A stretch of DNA of 20,387 bases from an uncultured Acetatifactor sp. Its GTDB lineage: Bacteria; Bacillota; Clostridia; Lachnospirales; Lachnospiraceae. The DNA lies in assembly GCA_910584865.1 (NCBI GenBank), contig CAJUCE010000053.1, forward strand, positions 1 to 20,387. The letters run 5' to 3'. A program made the position numbers and the translations under genes. Below, in pieces: positions 15,366-20,387 of this stretch. The notes beneath the pieces were generated by a model. The model ran no database searches. It saw nothing but the letters and a program-made list of their open reading frames with translations, and was not told the DNA's origin. Numbering within the stretch: the stretch's first letter is position 1; each line of letters begins with the position of its first letter.

Positions 15366-16151
15366 ATGTGTAAAATAATCGCAATCGCAAACCAGAAAGG
15401 CGGAGTCGGCAAGACCACCACCACAAGCAACTTAGGAATCGGATTGGCAAAACAGGGAAAGAAAGTGCTTCTGATTGATGCGGACGCACAGGGCAGTTTA
15501 ACAGCGAGTTTAGGATTTACAGAGCCGGACAGCCTGGAAGTCACGCTGGCAACCATTATGGGGGATTTAATCAATGACGGGGAAGTAGAGCCGGGGGAAG
15601 GCATTCTCCACCATGAGGAAGGGATAGACTTAATGCCGGGGAACATTGAGCTTTCCGGTCTGGAGGTTTCCCTTGTGAATGTGATGAGCCGGGAAACGGT
15701 GCTGCGGTCGTACATAGAGATTGTCAGGGAGAGTTACGATTACATTTTAATTGATTGTATGCCTTCCCTCGGTATGATTACCATAAACGCCCTTGCCTGC
15801 GCCGACAGTATCCTGATACCCGTACAGGCGGCGTACCTGCCCGTCAAAGGCTTGCAGCAGCTTATTAAGACGGTGGGCAAGGTAAAGCGGCAGATTAACC
15901 CGAAACTGGAGATTGAGGGGATTCTGCTTACAATGGTGGACAGCCGGACGAACTACGCAAAGGACATCAGCTCCATGCTGAAGGAAGCCTATGGAAGCCG
16001 GGTGAGGATATTTGCCAATGTCATTCCCATTTCCGTCCGGGCGGCGGAGATTTCAGCGGAGGGCGTCAGCATCTACAAGCATGATCCGAAGGGGAAAGTG
16101 GCGGCAGCTTATGATTCTCTGACAAAGGAGGTGCTTGCAGATGGGCAGTAA
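15366..16151 (+). CDS. parA: ParA-family partition ATPase
   Basis: A 261-residue Walker-type ATPase. The deviant Walker A motif with two lysines, KGGVGKTTTTSN (from residue 11), is followed by KVLLIDADAQGS and YILIDCMPSLG (Walker B), all diagnostic of ParA/Soj. It acts with ParB to segregate or stabilise the element's DNA. AAGGAG precedes the ATG. Its last 11 bases overlap parB. A chromosomal Soj is disfavoured because the gene sits beside a RepA_N initiator in a disrupted locus. Confidence 0.95.
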   Translation: MCKIIAIANQKGGVGKTTTTSNLGIGLAKQGKKVLLIDADAQGSLTASLGFTEPDSLEVTLATIMGDLINDGEVEPGEGILHHEEGIDLMPGNIELSGLEVSLVNVMSRETVLRSYIEIVRESYDYILIDCMPSLGMITINALACADSILIPVQAAYLPVKGLQQLIKTVGKVKRQINPKLEIEGILLTMVDSRTNYAKDISSMLKEAYGSRVRIFANVIPISVRAAEISAEGVSIYKHDPKGKVAAAYDSLTKEVLADGQ

Positions 16152-17031
16152 TATAAAATCAAGAAGCGCATCGAAGGTTACTCTGGAAAAATTTGATGAC
16201 CTGTTTGGCGGGAGTGCCGCACAGGAAAATGGGATTGAGCAGATTATCAATGCGCCGCTGGCAGAGCTTTACACGTTCAAAGACCACCCTTTCCGGGTGG
16301 AGGACGATGAGAAGATGGAGGAAACAACCGAGAGTATCCGCCAGTACGGGGTGCTTGTTCCGGGGATTGCAAGACCGAGGGAGGGCGGCGGCTATGAAAT
16401 CATAGCCGGACACCGCCGCAAACGTGGCTCGGAGCTTGCCGGAAAAACGGAGATGCCTGTGGTTGTCCGCAACTATACCGATGATGAAGCTACGATTATC
16501 ATGGTGGATTCCAATATCCAGAGGGAAGATATTTTACCGAGTGAAAAGGCGAGAGCCTACAAGATGAAATATGAAGCCATGAAGCATCAGGGGAAAAAGT
16601 CAGGCAGAAACACACTGGATGAGGTCGGGGAAGCTGCCGGGGAGAACGCTAAAAAGGTTCAGCGGTATATCTGGCTCTCCCGCCTGTCTGATGAACTCCT
16701 TGCTATGGTGGACGGTAAGAAACTCGGCTTTTCACAGGGCGTTGACATTTCCTTTCTTGCGGAAGAAGCGCAAGGGTGGGTACAGGCAGTCATGGAGGAA
16801 AAAGGCTGCAATGTCAGCATGGTGCAGTCGGCAAAAATCAAGGAATACGGCAAGACCAGGGAGCTTACCCTTGCAATGGTGCGCCTGATACTGACGGAGG
16901 AAAAGCCGAAGGAACGGAAAGTGACACTGAAAGCGGATAAAATCAGCGAATATTTTGCGGAGGATTGCAGCAGTGAGGAAATAGAGGGCATCATCATTCA
17001 GCTTCTGGATGAATGGAAGAAAAGACAATAG
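16141..17031 (+). CDS. parB: ParB/RepB/Spo0J-family partition protein
   Basis: A 296-residue protein. The ATG at 16141 is preferred because AAGGAGGT (16125-16132) is eight bases upstream; a TTG at 16135 is too close. The ParB N-domain box GYEIIAGHRRKRGSELAG (from about residue 84) and the following SNIQREDILPSEKA are the CTP-binding region of ParB proteins. A central helix-turn-helix region and a C-terminal dimerisation part follow. No canonical Spo0J parS (TGTTTCACGTGAAACA) is present in the window. The palindromic repeats in the next gene are a possible alternative target. Confidence 0.92.
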   Translation: MGSNIKSRSASKVTLEKFDDLFGGSAAQENGIEQIINAPLAELYTFKDHPFRVEDDEKMEETTESIRQYGVLVPGIARPREGGGYEIIAGHRRKRGSELAGKTEMPVVVRNYTDDEATIIMVDSNIQREDILPSEKARAYKMKYEAMKHQGKKSGRNTLDEVGEAAGENAKKVQRYIWLSRLSDELLAMVDGKKLGFSQGVDISFLAEEAQGWVQAVMEEKGCNVSMVQSAKIKEYGKTRELTLAMVRLILTEEKPKERKVTLKADKISEYFAEDCSSEEIEGIIIQLLDEWKKRQ

Positions 17032-17048
17032 AGGGGAGGTGCATCGGC

Positions 17049-18164
17049 ATGGATGGCGCAATAAAATTCGACTATTATTATGGCATCGAAGCGGAACAGT
17101 TCTCTTTTTACAGAGTGCCGAGGCTGCTGATAAAAGACGCAAGGTTTAAAGAGTTGTCCAGCGATGCGAAGCTCCTTTATGGTCTGATGCTTGACAGGCT
17201 GGCATTGTCAATCAAGAATGGCTGGCTTGACGAGGAAAACAGGGTGTATATCCATTACACCCTGGATAACATAATGGAGGATTTGGGATGCGCAAGGGAG
17301 AAATGCGCCAAAGTGATTGCGGAGCTTGACAGCAAAAAGGGAATCGGTCTGATTGAGAAGAAAAGACGGGGACTGGGCAAGCCGGACATCATCTATGTGA
17401 AGAATTTTGCGACACTGGATACCGGGAAAGAACCGGGCGGAGAGCCGGAAAAGCCGGATAATGCTGACAGTTCCGCAGAAGTTCGGAAACCGAACTTCAA
17501 GAGGTTCGATAATCAAACTTCAAGAAGTTCGGAAATCGAACTTCAAGAGATTCGGAAATCGAACTTGCAGGAGTTCGGAAACCAAACTTCAAGAAATTCG
17601 GAAACCGAACTTGCGGAAGTTCGGGAATCGAACCCTAATTATAACAATACTAATTATACCGATCTGAGTTATACCAATCCTATCAATCAATCAGATAGTG
17701 GAACAGAAAAGCAAAAACCGGGCAAGCCGGATAATGGTATGATTGATGTGATGGATGATGCCAGCGCCTACATGGAAATCATTAAGGAGAATATCGAGTA
17801 TGAGCATCACATGAAATATGGCGATTGGAGCGAAAAAGGTCTGTATGAGGAACTGTATGAGGTGATCTGCGAGATTATATGCGTGAAGCGCAGGACGGTA
17901 AAGGTCAACGGGGAAGATTACCCGTATGAGCTTGTGAAATCAAAGTTTTTAAAGCTGAACAGCTCCCATTTGGAGTACGTCATCGGGTGCATGAAGGAAA
18001 CCACAACAAGGATAACCAACATCAGGGCGTACATGGTGACTGCCCTCTACAATGCCCCGAACACCATGAACCATTATTACCAGCAGTTGGTTCAGCATGA
18101 TATGTATGGCGGCGGATGGGAAGAAAAAGGGATGTTTGAGCGCAAAGCGGAAGGAGATGGATAA
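17049..18164 (+). CDS. repA: RepA_N-type replication initiator with intragenic iterons
   Basis: A 371-residue protein. The ATG at 17049 follows GGGGAGGTG at seven bases; a TTG/GTG-type start further upstream at 17013 would overlap parB and is less likely. Residues 1-125 are a RepA_N winged-helix domain (FYRVPRLLIKDARFKELSSD, then LLYGLMLDRLALS). Residues 144-196 are a hydrophilic linker encoded by seven 23-bp palindromic repeats and read as a 23-residue repeat (EVRKPNFKRF, then EIRKSNLQEF). About residues 225-371 form a helical C-terminal domain of the sort annotated DUF6017. RepA_N initiators of Gram-positive plasmids bind repeats inside their own gene, so the linker DNA is the likely origin. 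The initiator would let the excised circle replicate. Confidence 0.9.
   Translation: MDGAIKFDYYYGIEAEQFSFYRVPRLLIKDARFKELSSDAKLLYGLMLDRLALSIKNGWLDEENRVYIHYTLDNIMEDLGCAREKCAKVIAELDSKKGIGLIEKKRRGLGKPDIIYVKNFATLDTGKEPGGEPEKPDNADSSAEVRKPNFKRFDNQTSRSSEIELQEIRKSNLQEFGNQTSRNSETELAEVRESNPNYNNTNYTDLSYTNPINQSDSGTEKQKPGKPDNGMIDVMDDASAYMEIIKENIEYEHHMKYGDWSEKGLYEELYEVICEIICVKRRTVKVNGEDYPYELVKSKFLKLNSSHLEYVIGCMKETTTRITNIRAYMVTALYNAPNTMNHYYQQLVQHDMYGGGWEEKGMFERKAEGDG
17478..17638. repeat. seven 23-bp palindromic iterons inside repA (candidate origin)
   Basis: Units start at 17478, 17501, 17524, 17547, 17570, 17593 and 17616, head to tail with no spacer. Unit 1 is a perfect palindrome, GAAGTTCGG-AAA-CCGAACTTC, followed by AA; the other units differ from it by a few bases. 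Since 23 is not divisible by 3, successive units are read in different frames, giving a protein repeat of 23 residues. The TAATTATA-rich stretch at about 17635-17700 follows directly. Iterons plus an AT-rich segment are the layout of an iteron-type replication origin. Confidence 0.9.
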
Positions 18165-18759
18165 ATGGAGTCCATGCGGGATATTGACCGGGCAATGGAA
18201 CGGGAAATCGCAAAGGGAAGCTGCCCATTGAGGTTTGTAAAAATAGAGTTTGGCGATTCCCCTTATCAGGAGATTGCGTCAAGGGAAAAGTTGCTGGAGG
18301 TATTGTCCTATCTGCTACGGACAGGCGATTTTTCAGCGTACCCGTTCTTTTCTTGACCGGAACAGCATATTTTCCACAATCCGCAGATATGGGAAGAAAA
18401 TAAAGCCGGATTTTGACGGGCATACTTATCTGGAAACGGTACAGTGTATCTTTGGACTGCCGGAAGGGGAACAGGAAAAATACCGGGTGACCTATGACGG
18501 GCAGGAAACCTTCGCTTTCCCCATGTCAGATAAATATATCCTCGGACTTTATACGCACTGTATCTCGGCAAGGCGGGCGGCATCGGCGGATATGGATATT
18601 CCAGAAGCAGGCTTTTCGGAGAAGGAACAGGGCATCGCCAGTCTGGAAGATGTGCGTGACGTATTGTTCCAGTGCCTTTTGTTTGACACAATAAAATGCG
18701 TGGAGGGCGTGTTGTATGCTGACCTCTGCACAATCTACTGTTTGAAAGAGAATCAATAG
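18165..18759 (+). pseudogene. frameshifted hypothetical gene of the element
   Basis: The first frame starts with ATG directly after the repA stop and reads 63 residues (MESMRDIDRAMEREIAKGSC onward, ending in SAYPFFS). The sensible continuation is in another frame, from about 18340: SFLDRNSIFSTIRRYGKK to CLKENQ, ending at 18759. That second frame has no ribosome site or convincing start, and its translation before about 18330 looks random. Removing one T from the T5 run at 18329-18333 would join the halves into one protein of about 197 residues. I do not recognise the family. It could be a real mutation, an assembly error in a homopolymer, or (least likely) a +1 recoding site. Confidence 0.68.
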
Positions 18760-18784
18760 CTTTTGGACTTTTTGTCCAGAAGTG
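18760..18784 (+). repeat. intergenic hairpin repeat, T5 loop copy
   Basis: CTTTTGGAC (18760-18768), loop TTTTT, GTCCAGAAG (18774-18782), then TG: a 9-bp stem with one wobble. It sits just before the AGGAGG ribosome site of the gene at 18801. A second copy with the same arms but loop AAAAA is at 19555-19579. Confidence 0.75.
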
Positions 18785-18800
18785 AGTTAGGAGGTGCGCT

Positions 18801-19169
18801 ATGGCGGAAAAATATATTACGGAAGAACAGCGGGCAAAATGCCGGAAGGTGGCGGATGCGTTTGCGGAGCTGTATGAGCTGACCGATGTAATGGTGGCGG
18901 ATGCCGGGAGGTTCGGCTTTGTCCGTCTGCAATGGTTCAGTGAGGGAGAAGGCTTTGATTCGGCAATGGCATTTTCGGACAGCATGGAACTGTTTGAGGA
19001 ACTCTGGCGGATATGGTATGAACATGAGGTCTTAACGCCAGTGCTTGGTACGCCGCTTGCGGAGCTTGACTATGACGAGATATTCCAGACGCTTTCCAAA
19101 GACAGGCGGGAGGAAATATTGGAGAAAAAGAGATATTTCATTGCCTTATGCAAAGACGCTTTCGATTAA
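18801..19169 (+). CDS. hypothetical 122-residue protein of the element
   Basis: A soluble, acidic, mainly helical protein with a good ribosome site (TAGGAGGTG) seven bases before the ATG. It contains many Glu/Asp residues and aromatic-rich stretches (LQWFSEGEGFDSAMAFSD, ELWRIWYEHEVL). There is no membrane segment and no cofactor motif that I recognise. Codon use fits the neighbouring element genes. It is preceded by the hairpin repeat described at 18760. The acidic character would suit a small cytosolic accessory or an inhibitor-like protein, but no function can be assigned. Confidence 0.75.
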   Translation: MAEKYITEEQRAKCRKVADAFAELYELTDVMVADAGRFGFVRLQWFSEGEGFDSAMAFSDSMELFEELWRIWYEHEVLTPVLGTPLAELDYDEIFQTLSKDRREEILEKKRYFIALCKDAFD

Positions 19170-19202
19170 ATTGCAGATAATCTACAATTCCGGCGATAAA
19201 TC

Positions 19203-19211
19203 TGGTAAAAT
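19203..19211 (+). promoter_or_regulatory. candidate extended -10 promoter
   Basis: TG at 19203-19204, one base, then TAAAAT at 19206-19211, 35 bp before the zinc-ribbon gene. TTGCAG at 19171 is too far away to be its -35. With the terminator at 19499 this would make the zinc-ribbon gene its own transcription unit. Confidence 0.35.
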
Positions 19212-19245
19212 GAAATCAGCCTAAAAAATACAGGAGATGGTCTGA

Positions 19246-19476
19246 ATGACACCGGAAACAGGGAAAACAAAGCAGAAGGGCAGGAGCAAAAAAGTATGCC
19301 CGAACTGCGGAAGGAAGATGAAACAGCAGTTTATCGGCTTGCAGCATTGTAAATGCGGCATAAGCTGGAAAAAGGACATCGGATATTTTGAGCGTACCGG
19401 GGATATGGTTTTCGCTCTGGAACGGAGGAAAGTAGGGAAAAAGACAAAGCAGTGTCCGGTGATCCGGTACAGATAA
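19246..19476 (+). CDS. small zinc-ribbon protein
   Basis: A 76-residue basic protein. CPNCGRKM and HCKCGISW provide two CxxC/CxC-type knuckles spaced about 20 residues apart, as in a single zinc ribbon. Flanking Lys/Arg stretches (KTKQKGRSKK at the start, RRKVGKKTKQ near the end) suggest nucleic-acid contact. AGGAGATGG lies about six bases before the ATG. It is followed within 25 bp by a strong terminator. The role in the element is unknown; DNA or RNA binding is inferred from charge and zinc motif only. Confidence 0.78.
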   Translation: MTPETGKTKQKGRSKKVCPNCGRKMKQQFIGLQHCKCGISWKKDIGYFERTGDMVFALERRKVGKKTKQCPVIRYR

Positions 19477-19498
19477 TTAAATATCAGAAACAGCGTGA

Positions 19499-19542
19499 GG
19501 GCAGTTATAGACCGTAAACAGCGGTTTGTAGCTGCCCTTTTT
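19499..19542 (+). terminator. strong Rho-independent terminator
   Basis: A 16-bp stem without bulges: 19499-19514 pairs with 19522-19537, opening with GGGCAG/CTGCCC and including three G:U wobbles. The loop has seven bases, and five T residues follow. It separates the zinc-ribbon gene from the gene at 19599. Confidence 0.92.
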
Positions 19543-19554
19543 GCGTTTGGAAAA

Positions 19555-19579
19555 CTTTTGGACAAAAAGTCCAGAAGTG
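19555..19579 (+). repeat. intergenic hairpin repeat, A5 loop copy
   Basis: CTTTTGGAC (19555-19563), loop AAAAA, GTCCAGAAG (19569-19577), then TG. The arms and flank are identical to the copy at 18760-18784, with the loop complemented. It lies between a terminator and the ribosome site of the gene at 19599. Confidence 0.75.
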
Positions 19580-19598
19580 GAAAGGAGAAATCAGGGAA

Positions 19599-20246
19599 AT
19601 GAAACACAAAAAAGCAACAGCAGTTTCCCTTGCGGCGGTGGCGGGAGCAGCGGTATTGGGCGGAATCCGTTATGCGGCAGGGAAAAGGAAACCCGAAGCA
19701 GAGAGGGAAAATGACGTGCAGGAGGAAGGATTGACAGAGGATAAGCTGCGGGGATGCCTTCTCCGCCTGTTCCGGCTGTATGAGGACAGTGAGTTTGATG
19801 ATTCTGCGGAGTTTTTGGGCGATGGGGGCGATCCGAGGGAATATGAGGCGGAGAACTATTCCAGCCAGTTATTCCCTTATATCAAAAAGAACATGAAAGA
19901 CGTGATGATGATGGAGGGGGATGACGGTACGGGGAAAGAACCCTTCGCTATGACGGACGTGCTTTTCTGTTATCCAGCCTGCAAGATAGGCTGTGAGATA
20001 AGGGAACTGTTTTCAGACAACTTTGTCCTGTGCCTTGAAAGCGAGATGTGGATACTGGAAAACGGGGAGTTTGCGTCTGTCTACTGTGTCAGTATTGGAA
20101 AGGATGGAGGGCGGCTCAGTTACCGCTTTGTGGATACCTACATCAAAAATCCGGGGGATATTCCTATCTGTTTTGAGGATTTGGAAAGCGGTTTTTCAGA
20201 GATAATCGAAGCGGAGAAAGAAGGGAGAAAACCCTATCTGCCATAA
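19599..20246 (+). CDS. hypothetical 215-residue protein with N-terminal membrane segment
   Basis: The N-terminus is a short Lys-rich head followed by a hydrophobic Ala/Val/Gly helix (about residues 6-26, ATAVSLAAVAGAAVLGG), either a signal peptide without a clear cleavage site or a membrane anchor. A Lys/Arg/Glu-rich linker and a compact acidic domain of about 160 residues follow (LRGCLLRLFRLYEDSEFDDS near its start, SYRFVDTYIKNPGDIP near its end). I do not recognise the family. AAAGGAG lies upstream of the ATG, and the hairpin repeat at 19555 lies between it and the previous terminator. A membrane-tethered cargo or conjugation-accessory protein is conceivable but unproven. Confidence 0.72.
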   Translation: MKHKKATAVSLAAVAGAAVLGGIRYAAGKRKPEAERENDVQEEGLTEDKLRGCLLRLFRLYEDSEFDDSAEFLGDGGDPREYEAENYSSQLFPYIKKNMKDVMMMEGDDGTGKEPFAMTDVLFCYPACKIGCEIRELFSDNFVLCLESEMWILENGEFASVYCVSIGKDGGRLSYRFVDTYIKNPGDIPICFEDLESGFSEIIEAEKEGRKPYLP

Positions 20247-20267
20247 CCCGGTCAGAAAGGAGGGCTT

Positions 20268-20306
20268 ATGAAATATTTAATCCACAGGCTGTACGTCCCA
20301 CCCTGA
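20268..20306 (+). CDS. 12-residue leader peptide ending Pro-Pro-stop
   Basis: AAAGGAGGG lies four or so bases before the ATG, an excellent ribosome site for so short a frame. The product is MKYLIHRLYVPP, ended by TGA. Its last six codons form the 5' arm of a stable hairpin (20288-20318), so translation and folding compete. This is the arrangement of leader peptides that control downstream genes by ribosome stalling, but the controlled gene lies beyond the window. Confidence 0.55.
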   Translation: MKYLIHRLYVPP

Positions 20307-20318
20307 CGGGCGTACAGC
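20288..20318 (+). promoter_or_regulatory. hairpin overlapping the leader peptide, candidate attenuator
   Basis: GCTGTACG and CCC (20288-20295, 20297-20299, with T20296 bulged) pair with GGG and CGTACAGC (20308-20318), an 11-bp helix with loop ACCCTGAC. The peptide's TGA is in the loop. A-rich sequence, not T, follows, so it is not a simple terminator. The purine-rich AGAAGGAGG at 20329-20336 lies ten bases further on. Confidence 0.6.
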
Positions 20319-20343
20319 AATAAAAAAAGAAGGAGGAAAAAGT

Positions 20344-20367
20344 TTGAAACTAAAAGGTAGCGGTTAG
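20344..20367 (+). other. possible second mini-frame (TTG start)
   Basis: AGAAGGAGG (20329-20336) is followed after seven bases by TTG and the codons for MKLKGSG, then TAG. With such a strong ribosome site it may be a second leader frame, or the site may serve a start not recognisable before the window ends. Confidence 0.3.
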
Positions 20368-20387
20368 CGAGAAAGTGAATTGCACCA

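Larger units (their letters stand above)
14364..20387 (+). mobile_element. integrative (probably conjugative) element, one end only
   Basis: From the broken spmA to the window's end the content changes from chromosomal housekeeping genes to a block of DUF6075-like, DUF3970-like, ParA, ParB, RepA_N initiator and small accessory proteins. In Clostridia, this set is familiar from Tn1549-type conjugative transposons. No integrase, relaxase or type IV secretion gene lies inside the window, so the class and size are not shown. The junction is near 14360, within the spmA Leu codon or just after it. The other end, with the rest of spmA, should lie downstream. Confidence 0.72.

Noticed and set aside
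15366..17031. chromosomal soj-spo0J partition locus
   Set aside because: The genes sit beside a RepA_N initiator downstream of a broken spmA, there is no canonical parS, and no rnpA, gidA/gidB or dnaA genes are near.
17478..17638. CRISPR array
   Set aside because: Units are 23 bp and directly abut, with no unique spacers. The block lies inside a continuous coding frame, and no cas genes are near.
18250..18759. independent gene starting with TTG at 18250
   Set aside because: There is no ribosome site, and the first 30 residues do not look like protein. It is better explained as the 3' half of a frameshifted gene.
20288..20330. Rho-independent terminator at the window's end
   Set aside because: The stem is followed by A residues, not T, on the + strand, and on the minus strand the bases after the stem are not T-rich either.

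Overview
The window looks like a chromosomal segment of a spore-forming Clostridia species, most likely Lachnospiraceae. The evidence is strong purine-rich Shine-Dalgarno sites, GTG and TTG starts, the yaaO-yaaR-holB-ricT-trmN6-rsmI gene order known from Firmicutes, CotF-type coat proteins, and a fragment of spore maturation gene spmA. An integrated mobile element occupies the right-hand 6 kb. All protein assignments come from reading motifs and from family knowledge; no database search was possible.

Left part (1-7788): the 3' end of tRNA-Tyr, an initiator tRNA-Met and tRNA-Phe, then a strong terminator and an extended -10 promoter. These lead into a membrane-anchored L,D-transpeptidase, an HD-domain protein, a PLP-dependent Orn/Lys/Arg decarboxylase-type enzyme, pyruvate kinase, a divergent guanylate-kinase-like protein, a YaaR-family protein and the DNA polymerase III delta' subunit. 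All are on the + strand and tightly packed, sometimes overlapping.

Middle (7789-14024): ricT with an unusually long Arg/Gln/Gly-rich tail, trmN6, rsmI and a small Cys-containing protein closed by a terminator. Next is a palindrome-rich leader with two small CotF-like coat genes and another terminator. A more AT-rich GTG-start gene for a polytopic glycosyltransferase follows.

Right part (14025-20387): spmA is cut after 112 codons at a family-conserved Thr-Pro-Ala-Gly-Leu motif. What follows reads as one end of an integrative (probably conjugative) element. There is a 340-bp hairpin-rich non-coding end, two small proteins (DUF6075-like and DUF3970/YvzF-like), ParA, ParB, a RepA_N-type initiator, a frameshifted gene, three small accessory genes and a leader-peptide/hairpin region running off the window.

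The most striking structure is inside the repA_N gene. Seven head-to-tail 23-bp units, each a near-perfect 9+3+9 palindrome, lie in the linker between the two protein domains, and a very AT-rich stretch follows immediately. This has the architecture of an iteron origin embedded in the initiator's own coding sequence. Because 23 is not a multiple of 3, the DNA repeat cycles through all three reading frames and appears in the protein as a 23-residue repeat. Other candidates are a Pro-Pro-UGA leader peptide overlapping a hairpin, and two identical intergenic hairpins whose five-base loops are inverted relative to each other.
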